Shown here piece by piece: positions 53,944 to 62,107 of a stretch of 64,000 nt of DNA (the stretch's first letter is position 1; the number at the start of each line of letters is the position of its first letter). A model generated the notes under the pieces. That model was not told the origin of the DNA and ran no database searches. It worked only from the letters and a program-made list of their open reading frames with translations. The position numbers and the translations under genes were made by a program. This DNA is from an uncultured Prevotellaceae bacterium (GTDB lineage: Bacteria > Bacteroidota > Bacteroidia > Bacteroidales > Bacteroidaceae). The stretch spans positions 1 through 64,000 of the forward strand of contig CAMJKP010000001.1 in NCBI GenBank assembly GCA_946406435.1, written 5' to 3'.

Positions 53944-56050
53944 GAGCCTCACCTCCATTATTATCAGCGGAAGCAGAATCAGAAGCGGAATCTGCAGTAC
54001 CCTTAGTACGTCTCTCCCACTCCGCAGCCTCAGCCTCAAACTTGGCTTTCTGCTCATCATTTGCCTCAATAATCTCCTGAGCGCGTGAAGTCCAAGGACG
54101 CTTACCGAAGATACGCTCCACATCCTCTGCGAAGATTACCTCCTTGTCGATAAGCATCTGAGCAAGCTCGTTATGACCTTCCTTATGCTCTGTAAGAATA
54201 GCCTTTGCACGAGCATACTGCTCATTAATCATCTTCAGCACCTCCTCGTCAATCATCTGAGCAGTAGCCTCAGAATAAGGACGTTGGAAACTATACTCAT
54301 TGTTATTGTAGTAGCAGATATTAGGCAACTTATCGCTCATACCTGCATACGCAATCATACCATACGCACTCTTTGTAGCACGCTCAAGGTCATTCATAGC
54401 TCCAGAAGAGATATGACCTGTGAACAACTCCTCAGCAGCACGACCACCAAGCAGACTACACATCTCGTCAAGCATCTGCTCCTTAGTGTTAAGCTGACGC
54501 TCCTCTGGCATATACCAAGCAGCACCAAGGGCATTACCACGTGGCACGATGCTGACCTTAACCAATGGGTTTGCAAACTCCGTGAACCAAGAGATAGTAG
54601 CGTGACCAGCCTCATGAAGCGCGATAGCACGCTTCTCTGCAGCGGTCATCACCTTTGTCTTCTTCTCCAAACCACCGATGATACGGTCAACCGCATCAAG
54701 GAAATCCTGACGACTAACCACCTTTGAATCATGGCGGGCAGCAATCAAAGCAGCCTCATTACATACGTTGGCAATATCAGCACCAGAGAAGCCCGGAGTC
54801 TGACGTGCAAGCATATCAATATCAAGGGTTTCCTCCACCTTGATAGGCTTCAGATGCACTTGGAATATCTCCTTACGCTCGGTAAGGTCAGGAAGGTCAA
54901 CATGAATCTGACGGTCGAAACGACCTGCACGAAGCAGAGCCTTATCAAGCATATCCACGCGGTTGGTAGCAGCAAGGATGATGACACCTGAGTTAGTACC
55001 GAAGCCGTCCATCTCTGTGAGAAGTGCGTTAAGGGTGTTCTCACGCTCGTCATTACCACCCATAGAAGGGTTCTTTGAACGTGCACGACCAACGGCATCA
55101 ATCTCATCGATGAAGATGATACAAGGACTCTTCTCCTTTGCCTGACGGAATGTGTCACGAACACGTGAAGCACCAACGCCCACAAACATCTCAACGAAGT
55201 CACTACCTGACATTGAGAAGAACGGAACGCCAGCCTCACCCGCAACAGCCTTCGCAAGCAAGGTCTTACCAGTTCCCGGAGGGCCTACAAGCAAGGCTCC
55301 CTTCGGAATCTTACCACCAAGATCTGTGTATTTTGCAGGATTCTTCAGGAACTCAACAATCTCCTGCACCTCCTGCTTAGCGCCTATCTGTCCGGCTACA
55401 TCCTTGAATGTAACGCCAACACTATTTTCCTTACCATAGACACGTGCCTTTGACTTACCCACGCTGAAAACACCACCTCCGATGCCTCCACCGCCACCCA
55501 TTCTTCCCATGAAGAAGAGCCAGATGAAGATAAAGAATGCCAAAGGAGCTATGTTGAGAAGGAAGCTCATGATGCCACCCGACTTCTCGTTGTCGTAAGC
55601 CACATCACCCTTGAACTTACCCTCTGTCTGCTTCGCATTAAGGAAGTCCTCAACCTGATCCACGCTACCAATCTCTACCTCCACGTAAGGATCACGCCCC
55701 ATTTCCTTGGTAGATTTCTTGAACACATCGCGCACGTTTCTACCATATACATACATACGCAAATAGTTCTCAGGCTTATTAATCACTACCCTATTGGCAT
55801 AGCCTTTTTCCACATAAGCCTTGAAAGTGCTGTACGATACCTTATTAGCGCTACCAGAGCCACTAAGCAACGAACTGCCTCCGTCTGTGAAGAATGTCAC
55901 ACACAGGGCAATCAGAATCATCACATAGAGCCAGTTCATATTGAACTTAGGCATCTTAGGCTTATTATCGTTATTAGAAAAATCCTGCTTTTGCATTGTA
56001 TAAAACTCCGAGTTAAGCTTCGGGAGCTTCAAATTGTTTTGGTTATTCAA
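53936..56050 (-). CDS. ftsH: ATP-dependent zinc metalloprotease FtsH
   Basis: 704 residues. Two transmembrane helices ([17 protein letters not shown] and [21 protein letters not shown]) bracket a periplasmic domain. Then come the AAA motor with [24 protein letters not shown] and the second region of homology [21 protein letters not shown], and the peptidase [10 protein letters not shown]. The start could be the first ATG or one of two later ones ([14 protein letters not shown]). The low-complexity tail is rich in D, S and A. It degrades membrane and short-lived proteins. It lies between rsfS and cdsA. Confidence 0.96.
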   Translation of the reverse strand: MNNQNNLKLPKLNSEFYTMQKQDFSNNDNKPKMPKFNMNWLYVMILIALCVTFFTDGGSSLLSGSGSANKVSYSTFKAYVEKGYANRVVINKPENYLRMYVYGRNVRDVFKKSTKEMGRDPYVEVEIGSVDQVEDFLNAKQTEGKFKGDVAYDNEKSGGIMSFLLNIAPLAFFIFIWLFFMGRMGGGGGIGGGVFSVGKSKARVYGKENSVGVTFKDVAGQIGAKQEVQEIVEFLKNPAKYTDLGGKIPKGALLVGPPGTGKTLLAKAVAGEAGVPFFSMSGSDFVEMFVGVGASRVRDTFRQAKEKSPCIIFIDEIDAVGRARSKNPSMGGNDERENTLNALLTEMDGFGTNSGVIILAATNRVDMLDKALLRAGRFDRQIHVDLPDLTERKEIFQVHLKPIKVEETLDIDMLARQTPGFSGADIANVCNEAALIAARHDSKVVSRQDFLDAVDRIIGGLEKKTKVMTAAEKRAIALHEAGHATISWFTEFANPLVKVSIVPRGNALGAAWYMPEERQLNTKEQMLDEMCSLLGGRAAEELFTGHISSGAMNDLERATKSAYGMIAYAGMSDKLPNICYYNNNEYSFQRPYSEATAQMIDEEVLKMINEQYARAKAILTEHKEGHNELAQMLIDKEVIFAEDVERIFGKRPWTSRAQEIIEANDEQKAKFEAEAAEWERRTKGTADSASDSASADNNGGEAHE

Positions 56051-56237
56051 CTTTCGCCTCGCTAAAGTTGCAGGTTTAAAGGTTTACGGTTTTTAGGTTC
56101 TTGGGTCAGCATGCCATTCAGCAATTGAAAATTAATTTCTTAATATATTAATCTCTTAATTTCTTCCGACCTTACAACCTCAAAACCTTATAACCCATAA
56201 AGTCGAGCTTGCGAGATTTTATATAGACCGGGGATAA
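56051..56237. repeat. AGGTT-type intergenic repeat between rsfS and ftsH
   Basis: TTTAAAGGTTTACGGTTTTTAGGTTCTTGGGTC and CGACCTTACAACCTCAAAACC form inverted arms. No gene was seen. Confidence 0.5.
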
Positions 56238-56597
56238 TCAGTCAAGGTCTGGGATATCCTCAGCAGGAGCGTCTTCCCAGAGGTTCTCAAGATTGTAGAA
56301 ATCACGAGCCTCAGGCATGAACACGTGAACCATAACGTCCACATAGTCCATAGCAATCCAAAGAGCATTCTCCGTACCGACAACATGGGTAGGCTTATCC
56401 TTCAGCTCAATACGAACCATGTCCTCCACAGAGTCTGCAATAGCACTCACCTGCTGAGGGTTCTGTCCCTCGCATACGATGAAATACTGACAAATAGCAC
56501 CGTCTATATTGCGGAGATCCACGATTCTGATCCCTTTACCTTTCTTCTCCTGTATGCCTTTAACGGCTACATCAACTAATTCCTTTATTGAATCCAC
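56238..56597 (-). CDS. rsfS: Ribosome silencing factor RsfS
   Basis: 119 residues of the usual length. It contains GKGIRIVDLRNIDGAICQYFIVCEGQNPQQVSAIADSVED and WIAMDYVDVMVHVFMPEARDFYNLENLWEDA, the RsfS signature. It binds ribosomal protein L14 and blocks subunit joining in starvation. It is the first gene of rsfS-ftsH-cdsA, with a gap of about 190 bases (repeat sequence) before ftsH. Confidence 0.95.
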   Translation of the reverse strand: MDSIKELVDVAVKGIQEKKGKGIRIVDLRNIDGAICQYFIVCEGQNPQQVSAIADSVEDMVRIELKDKPTHVVGTENALWIAMDYVDVMVHVFMPEARDFYNLENLWEDAPAEDIPDLD

Positions 56598-56656
56598 TTA
56601 AATACTTTTTCTTATTTTTAATTATCACGCGCGAAACAAAGTTATGTATGAAACTC

Positions 56657-56775
56657 TTTCACCTTGCCCACGTTTTATTTTGCGAGTACAACGTGCGAAG
56701 CATCCTCGCACGAAGCAAAAGTGCATGTCAGCTCATAAAGCTGGCGCACGTTTTTATTTTGCGAGTGCAAAGTTA
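56657..56775 (-). promoter_or_regulatory. rsfS promoter and repeated leader
   Basis: On the minus strand TAACTTTG (56775-56768) is followed by CACTCGCAAAATAAAAACGTGCGCCAGC, a leader shared with lptD (25372-25468). A second partly inverted copy of TGCGAGTACAACGTGCG lies at 56690-56705. The -33 element is uncertain. Confidence 0.65.
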
Positions 56776-56886
56776 CTCAATATTCTTGACATTCCCCTCC
56801 AAAACTCCCAAAATTTGCATTTTTTTTTAGTTTTTCGCGCAAAACTGCCGAAAGATGACTTTTTTCGAAAATTTTTCTTGATTTTC

Positions 56887-56917
56887 TTGCAAGATACAGA
56901 AAAATGTTGTACCTTTG
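56887..56917 (+). promoter_or_regulatory. Promoter of tRNA-Gln
   Basis: TTG (56887-56889), 20 bases, TACCTTTG (56910-56917), then CACTCGCAAACAGG, the same initial transcribed motif as lptD and rsfS. Confidence 0.75.
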
Positions 56918-56965
56918 CACTCGCAAACAGGAAACAGGAGTTTTTCTTGCTTTGCTATCAAAAAT

Positions 56966-57036
56966 TGGGATATGGTGTAATGGTAACACTGCAGATTCTG
57001 GTCCTGCCTTTCCTGGTTCGAGTCCGGGTATCCCAA
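56966..57036 (+). tRNA. tRNA-Gln(CTG)
   Basis: Acceptor TGGGATA/TATCCCA with the weak first pair typical of tRNA-Gln. The D arm is GGTGTAATGGTAACAC. The anticodon loop TTCTGGT gives CTG; the stem has an A-C mismatch at 31-39. The T arm is CCTGGTTCGAGTCCGGG. 71 bases, no CCA encoded. Confidence 0.92.
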
Positions 57037-57040
57037 CAAG

Positions 57041-57074
57041 AACGCTGAATGAGAAATCATCCAGCGTTTTTTTA
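57041..57074 (+). terminator. Terminator after tRNA-Gln
   Basis: AACGCTG-a-ATGA-gaaa-TCAT-c-CAGCGTT, then TTTTTTA: an 11-bp stem with one internal mismatch and a GAAA loop. Confidence 0.85.
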
Positions 57075-57149
57075 TTTACCATTTGACAATTTACGATTTA
57101 CTATTTATTTAACGTGAGTTCGACGAAAAACAAACCGCTTGCTACAAGA

Positions 57150-57260
57150 AGAAATTAATGCGACATTAACGTGATATTGATGGTCATTAATGTTTACTCA
57201 CGAAGTGAGAACGTATAATATCGCATTAATATAACATTAATAACGCATTAATTTTGCAGA
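57150..57260. repeat. ATTAATGCGA inverted-repeat element (copy 1)
   Basis: ATTAATGCGACATTAACGTGATATT ... TTACTCACGAAGTGAGAACG ... ATCGCATTAAT resembles 61507-61625. The rest of 57075-57428 is AT-rich with no gene. Confidence 0.65.
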
Positions 57261-57428
57261 ACACAGATTTAAGAGATTTTCGTCTTCCGTACCTTTCCAA
57301 GTTTTCCGTGGTCAAAAAAAAGGAAAGTAAACCCGAATAAATTTTCTGATTCAATTTACCCAGAATTTACTTTCCAAAATAGTCTCAGAATTTACATTCC
57401 GAATCTCAGCACCAAAAGTGCGGTTCGC

Positions 57429-58352
57429 TTACAGTCCGCCGCCACCTTCGTCACCACCACCTGAAGGGGTTGAGCCGCCATCACCTGCGCTACCAGTAGC
57501 GTCACCATCAGGAGAGAGGAAAGCCGAGATGCTCTGTCCGTAGCTTGAGGATGCGAGGGTGTAGGCTGCATCGCCCTGATAGTCAGAGAGGATGCTGTTG
57601 GCGTCGATGAGCGTCTGTGAAGAGACAAGCGTCTTGCCGTTTGATGACTTACGGGAGTGCACCCAGCAATACACGCAGTCGCCATCGTTCCCGCTGTGTC
57701 CGAGCTTGCCGTCAACAGAAGCGAAGCCGTGTGAACCGCCAACTGCGTCCGTGAGATTCGCGTCGTTGGCTGCATCGAGAACCACCTTCGCTGCGCTGAA
57801 CTGGCAGTATGGGATGCCTGTCTCCGCGTTCACCTGCTGCTTGATGATGAAGAACGAAATCTGGTCGCCGTACTTGTAATCCGCGTTGTTGCTGACCACA
57901 GCCTGAGCGAACTCCGCAACAGTAGTGCTGCTTGTGATGCTTGCGCCAGCGAGACGGATGTCAGTCACGCCACTCTGTCCTGTGCCAGTCACCACGATAG
58001 CGGGGAGCGAGCCCTGAGTAATCTGATACGGAGCCGCCACGCACGCGCCACCAGCCACCTGCTGCTTGGTGAGATAGACGGGAGTCTGCTGCATGTTCAC
58101 GCGAACGAACATATTGTAGTCAGAACATCCCCTCGGCTTCGACTCAAAGCCGTAATTGATAAGCGGACGAATGCCGCGATACATACTCACGATGTTGGTG
58201 AACCTTGTACGAGTCTGCATCTGTGCAGAGGTACGCGGATTCCTCACCTGAGTGACCTTCTCAGACACCACCGTCTGACCATTGAGCTGCTTGAAGGTGA
58301 AATCACCCGTAGAGCCCGACATCTTACGAATAAGACCGTTGAGGATTGCCAT
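57429..58352 (-). CDS. DUF6266-like protein of unknown function
   Basis: 307 residues from the ATG at 58352 (MAILNGLIRKMSGSTGDFTFKQLNGQTVVSEK). The earlier start would add an unrelated 15 residues. The opening with RNPRTSAQMQTRTRFTNIVSMYR matches a small-protein family found in Bacteroidota mobile or accessory regions (DUF6266, recalled, not verified). The C-terminus is glycine- and serine-rich (GDATGSAGDGGSTPSGGGDEGGGG). The high GC and glycine-rich tail differ from its surroundings. It is preceded by an approximately 490-base leader with a minus-strand promoter. Confidence 0.65.
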   Translation of the reverse strand: MAILNGLIRKMSGSTGDFTFKQLNGQTVVSEKVTQVRNPRTSAQMQTRTRFTNIVSMYRGIRPLINYGFESKPRGCSDYNMFVRVNMQQTPVYLTKQQVAGGACVAAPYQITQGSLPAIVVTGTGQSGVTDIRLAGASITSSTTVAEFAQAVVSNNADYKYGDQISFFIIKQQVNAETGIPYCQFSAAKVVLDAANDANLTDAVGGSHGFASVDGKLGHSGNDGDCVYCWVHSRKSSNGKTLVSSQTLIDANSILSDYQGDAAYTLASSSYGQSISAFLSPDGDATGSAGDGGSTPSGGGDEGGGGL

Positions 58353-58734
58353 AGTAGTAACCCCTTTCCAAGAGACCCCTTTCTGTCCTGCGGACATCTT
58401 CCCCCATGATGGGGAAGAGGCTGGCGCGATATGGCCGAACCCTGAAAGGAGTCAACAAGCCGCTGGGGTAAGCGGGGGAAAATTGTTAGTAGTTAGTTTA
58501 AGTTCAGGTTTAAGGTTTAAAGGTTCTTAGGTTCTAAGGTTTTCAGGTCGGAGAGCAATTAGCGGTATAGACCTCTCTAACCCCTAATCTCTCCCCCCTA
58601 ACCTTTAACCTCATAACCTCGAACCTCATAACCCTAAAGAGCCCCTCTCCAATCCTTTGCCCTCCGCGCGAAAATGGGACTTACATAGGACTTACAAGGG
58701 AGTTACATGGGAGATAAGAGTGAAGGGTTTAGAG
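58353..58734. repeat. Gene-free leader with AGGTT/AACCT inverted repeat
   Basis: 58505-58630 carries TTTAAAGGTTCTTAGGTTCTAAGGTTTTCAGGTCGG and the inverse ACCTCTCTAACCCC...CCTAACC. This is the fourth copy of the family. No gene was seen. Confidence 0.6.
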
Positions 58735-58872
58735 ATTAGGGTTTAGAGGTTAGAGTTAGCATTTCCGCTCGTGGCCTTTGATTGGAAAGCGTGACCTGCG
58801 TTCTTCACTTTTTCACTCTTCGTTCTTCACTTATCACAATGCAAAGGTACTAACTTTTCCCCATATATGCAA
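58735..58872 (-). promoter_or_regulatory. Repeated leader and promoter (copy 2)
   Basis: The sequence matches 19370-19495 (CGTGGCCTTTGATTGGAAAGCGTG). On the minus strand TTG (58872-58870), 20 bases, TACCTTTG (58849-58842) forms a promoter facing the DUF6266-like gene. Confidence 0.65.
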
Positions 58873-58924
58873 TACTTTTCCCACGGTTTGAATCGCCAAT
58901 TCCCACGGCTCGTGCTTTTCGTAC

Positions 58925-59239
58925 CGAAACACCCAAGGGTAACCGCGGTTACTCCGGTTACCCGCCATAGGTGTGTGTGGCTATTTTATAATATATATAG
59001 ATTTTTATTATAATATAATTATAATAAACCCCTTTCTCCCTATAACAACACGACGAGTAACCCGAGTAACCGAGGTAACCGCATTTTCAAGGAGTAATAA
59101 GGAGTACAAGGAGTGCAAGGAGTGCAAGGAGTACAAGACGAATGCTTTAACTGTTCAAGCAAGCGAGAAATACTATCGTCTTGTACTACTTTAGCGACTT
59201 TAGGAGCGTCACTCCTTGTACTTCTTGTACTCCTAAAAA
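58925..59239. repeat. GGTTAC and GGAGTACAA short-repeat tract
   Basis: GGTAACCGCGGTTACTCCGGTTACC and GAGTAACCGAGGTAACCGC flank an AT tract. Tandem AAGGAGTGC/AAGGAGTAC units at 59090-59140 are mirrored by ACTCCTTGTACTTCTTGTACTCC at 59209-59235, giving a long imperfect stem. Short ORFs here are repeat-derived. Confidence 0.6.
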
Positions 59240-59674
59240 TCACTTTTCCCTCCCGAAAATCCTATCGAGAACCTCCTTCGTGCGCCAACCGCCATCTGTA
59301 TCGAGGGCCTTGTTGAGCGAGCCATGAAGGTTTGTGATGCCCCAGAGCTGTTCGAAGGTCTTCCACACCTCGCGTATGTCAAGCGCACGAGCCAGTCGCT
59401 GAGCCATCATGGCCGAGTCTGCCCTACCCTTCAGCGTCATGCACTCATTATTCACAAAGCCCTCGTCGTAGAGCTGTTGCCAATAGCCGATAGCCCGTGG
59501 CGTCTTCATTTGCCAAGGCAGATGCGCGATGACCAAAGCTGGCCTTTGGTCGAGAGGATTCGCAGGGCGTGGCATAGCGGTCACCCTCGCATTTCTGCCA
59601 GCCACAAACGTACCGCCATAGACAGGACCGCCAATCACGTTGCAGCCGAAGTTCTCATTCCTTATATCTGCCAT
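59240..59674 (-). CDS. Hypothetical protein
   Basis: 144 residues, soluble. It opens MADIRNENFGCNVIGGPVYGGTFVAG and ends GGWRTKEVLDRIFGREK, with APRAIGYWQQLYDEGFVN-like and ALDIREVWKTFEQLWGI segments in between. No family is recognised. Its start is coupled to the stop of the upstream coiled-coil gene (TGATG), so the two form an operon. Confidence 0.6.
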   Translation of the reverse strand: MADIRNENFGCNVIGGPVYGGTFVAGRNARVTAMPRPANPLDQRPALVIAHLPWQMKTPRAIGYWQQLYDEGFVNNECMTLKGRADSAMMAQRLARALDIREVWKTFEQLWGITNLHGSLNKALDTDGGWRTKEVLDRIFGREK

Positions 59675-60120
59675 CAGCCGACAGCCTCCTTACCTGCCTT
59701 GAAGTCGCAACCGCTGGCAGCGCCAAGCAGCACGTTGCTATCATAATTCTGGGTGAGAGTGCCGCCAGCCTCCACCTTTACGGGAGCACGTTTGTAGGCC
59801 TCAATCACCTCCTCCAGATGCGCTATCTGATTGCGCTGGTCAGCCATTTCAGCCCTCAGTTGACTGATTTCCATGCTGGCTCTCAGCAGTTTCCGCTCTA
59901 TCGCCTTGCCCTTGGCACGCTCGTCAATCACGCGCTCATTAGCCTCCTGATTCATCTCCTCCAGAGTCTCAATCTTCGACTGGTCGAGGTCTTTGTCATC
60001 CTGAAGGGTTGTGAGCAATTCCGATACCTCCTCATCAAGCACGCCACACCTGCTCTCGAGCAGATTTCTTAGTCGCCCGAGTGTGTCGAATGGGTTGAGC
60101 ATGGAGGTATTTTCCGGCAT
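59674..60120 (-). CDS. Small coiled-coil protein
   Basis: 148 residues. Residues about 20-110 are rich in E, L, Q and R with heptad-like spacing (EEVSELLTTLQDDKDLDQSKIETLEEMNQEANERV, MEISQLRAEMADQRNQIAHLEEVIEAYK), a probable coiled coil. The function is unknown. It is coupled to the next gene. A box TACTTTTG on the minus strand (60164-60157) lies 37 bases upstream. Confidence 0.6.
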   Translation of the reverse strand: MPENTSMLNPFDTLGRLRNLLESRCGVLDEEVSELLTTLQDDKDLDQSKIETLEEMNQEANERVIDERAKGKAIERKLLRASMEISQLRAEMADQRNQIAHLEEVIEAYKRAPVKVEAGGTLTQNYDSNVLLGAASGCDFKAGKEAVG

Positions 60121-60380
60121 TGTTGTTTACGTTTAGAGTAGAAATAAATTGCTTTGCAAAAGTAATCATTTTCTCTCTAAAAAAATGCCTCTTTACAGAG
60201 TTTAACACTCCATTTTGCACAGAAGTCAAAAACTGTGCAGCCAGCCCTCTAACACCCATCGCCTATCACCCTATCACCCAACACCTGTAACCAGAAGTGT
60301 AACCATTTCAGCAACCAGAAAACACGTGCGATTCAGGGTACTTTTGCCGCCATAATTCCAACCTCAAAAACAAGGCAATT

Positions 60381-60881
60381 ATGGCAAGCAAGACACTAAA
60401 TTTCAGGCAAGTAACCATTGATGATTTCGACATCAACAGTCTCCGACAAGCCGCCCTCGAAGGCAGGCTGTTCATCAGTCAGGCGGAAGGCGCTCAGCAC
60501 GCCCAATCGCAAAGAACTGAGGGTATCCGTCTGATACTCAATTACGTATCGCGCATCGACTCTTGCGCATCCGCTCAGTATGCCTCGTGCATCCGTCAGC
60601 TATGGGATTGCATTCTGCATTCCGAAGAGCTTGGCGAGCTATTCTTCTACCAGCGCTATCGCTCCACTCGCGGAGAGGTGAACTGGTATCGCGTGAATGT
60701 GGTAATCTGCCTCCTGCGCGATATGGGCGTATATCGCGAGGAGTTCACGGGGGTGGAGCTGCATTGCCGTTGCGAGCGTTCTGCCAAGCGTAACGCGCAT
60801 TACACGGGCATGAGCCGCTATCTGCTTGAGCGTAGCGAGATAGTCACGTTGAAGAATCTGGTGAAGACCACAGATATATAA
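60381..60881 (+). CDS. Hypothetical protein
   Basis: 166 residues, soluble, mostly helical. It opens MASKTLNFRQVTIDDFDI and has YASCIRQLWDCIL and FFYQRYRSTRGEVNWYRVNVVICLLRDMGVYRE. It is divergent from the minus-strand pair, with TACTTTTG (60339-60346) about 35 bases upstream. No family is recognised. It is found in the same cluster as the VirE/DUF3987 protein. Confidence 0.6.
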   Translation: MASKTLNFRQVTIDDFDINSLRQAALEGRLFISQAEGAQHAQSQRTEGIRLILNYVSRIDSCASAQYASCIRQLWDCILHSEELGELFFYQRYRSTRGEVNWYRVNVVICLLRDMGVYREEFTGVELHCRCERSAKRNAHYTGMSRYLLERSEIVTLKNLVKTTDI

Positions 60882-60957
60882 TCAGACCACGGAAGGCACG
60901 GAATAAACGGAAAATGTTTATCCGCAATTACGAGACAGACTGGCTGCAAGCCCAGTA

Positions 60958-61135
60958 AGCACTTAGCCTAGGGCATCGCCCTAGGTATGATGAGCGAGTT
61001 TGTTCGCCCTGTAAGGGCAAAAGCATTAATTATTGTTAGCGCTTTTGCCCCTTCAGGGCGTTAGACACCTCTCTAATTCACCCAGGGCGTTGCCCTGGGC
61101 TATGAGCTTATTGCCCCCTCGGGGCGCCATCGAGT
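60958..61135 (+). repeat. Dispersed repeat, direct copy of 20873-21060
   Basis: CCTAGGGCATCGCCCTAGGTAT, CGCCCTGTAAGGGCAAAAGC, CAGGGCGTTAG and CCAGGGCGTTGCCCTGGGC occur in the same order as at 20.9 kb. Confidence 0.75.
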
Positions 61136-61255
61136 GATAGTGGTTAATCAATACCACAGATATCCAGGATCTCACAGATGTCAATCACGAGCGTAAGCGA
61201 GATATCCCTAAAATCTGTGTTATCTGTGGTCAGGAAATGTCAAGGTCGAAGAATT

Positions 61256-61510
61256 GCCTGGAAGGCAACACCATTAGTAACCGAGGCGCATACTCGACGA
61301 AGGAGAGGATGCCCTCGGATAGACAACCAACACTATCATTATCAGCCTGAAAGGCTGTACCTGATTTACCCTTTCGCGATGTACTGCCCTCCAGGCAGTA
61401 GAAGGATTATGAGATCTAATCCCCGCACATCCTCGTTACACTCGTATGTACGGGGTTACTCATAGTATTGCCCTCCAGGCAATTCTGGGCTTGCGAAGCT
61501 TGAGTCAAAA
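61256..61510. repeat. Large palindromic repeat, inverted copy of 20155-20420
   Basis: ATTGCCTGGAAGGCAACACC ... GAGGATGCCCTCGG ... ACATCCTCGTTACACTCGTATG ... TTGCCCTCCAGGCAATTCTGG. The internal blocks are inverted relative to the 20.2-kb copy. Confidence 0.75.
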
Positions 61511-61625
61511 GAATTAATGCGATATTAATGTGACATTTGCGGAAACTTGCTTTAGCTTGATGAGCTTCAGTGAATAATTAATGTTTCCTCACGGAGTGAG
61601 ACATATAATCTCGCATTAATTTTTC
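61507..61625. repeat. ATTAATGCGA inverted-repeat element (copy 2)
   Basis: ATTAATGCGATATTAATGTGACATT ... TCCTCACGGAGTGAGAC ... TCTCGCATTAAT, related to 57150-57260, with an internal AGCTTGATGAGCTTCAG also seen at 21328. Confidence 0.65.
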
Positions 61626-61674
61626 AACAAGTCGCAGTAAACCGAGCCCCTCCGTTTACCCGCGAAACAAGCAA

Positions 61675-61682
61675 TACCTTTG
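61675..61682 (+). promoter_or_regulatory. -7 box upstream of the 61700 gene
   Basis: TACCTTTG, 17 bases before the ATG at 61700. No clear -33 element was seen. Confidence 0.5.
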
Positions 61683-61699
61683 TAACAGAATTCAATGAG

Positions 61700-62086
61700 A
61701 TGGCCATCGAAATGAGTCCGAAACAACAAGTATCACCACTAAAAAAGATATCAGCAATGATCAAGAAAGTCTTCAACTACATCAACCTCGACTGCATCAT
61801 GCAGCCTGGTCACGAAATCAGCAATCACCCAACAAGCGGTAACCTCTACCTCACCCCAGAGGGCACATTCAAGTTCGAGCAGACCGTTTCCCGCGTAAAG
61901 TGCTACGAACGCAATCCTCACCTCTTCGAGGGCGAATATATCAATATCGGTCGCAGCAAGGATGGCGATATCATCATCAACTTCCGCAAGATAAGGGCAA
62001 CCGACTCAGCCTTTAATGCCCAGACATTCTGCAAGGGCGTGTTTAACGAATTGCTCTCTGAGCTCCCAAGCATCGTCAATCACTAA
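61700..62086 (+). CDS. Hypothetical protein upstream of the VirE/DUF3987 gene
   Basis: 128 residues. It opens MAIEMSPKQQVSPLKKISAMIKKVFNYI, followed by PEGTFKFEQTVSRVKCYERNPHLFEGEYINIGRSKDGDIIINFRKI. No family is recognised. It is 21 bases before the primase/VirE-like gene in the same direction, so probably co-transcribed. Confidence 0.6.
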   Translation: MAIEMSPKQQVSPLKKISAMIKKVFNYINLDCIMQPGHEISNHPTSGNLYLTPEGTFKFEQTVSRVKCYERNPHLFEGEYINIGRSKDGDIIINFRKIRATDSAFNAQTFCKGVFNELLSELPSIVNH

Positions 62087-62107
62087 TCCACAAATCCGAA
62101 TACTCTT

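Larger units (their letters stand above)
60882..61699. other. Gene-free interval made of dispersed repeats
   Basis: It holds three repeats listed separately (60958-61135, 61256-61510, 61507-61625), then a -7 box for the next gene. No protein or RNA gene was recognised. Confidence 0.6.

Noticed and set aside
56777-57082. Minus-strand ORF across tRNA-Gln (contains VGIPGLEPG)
   Set aside because: It reads through the antisense of the tRNA; this is a common spurious annotation.
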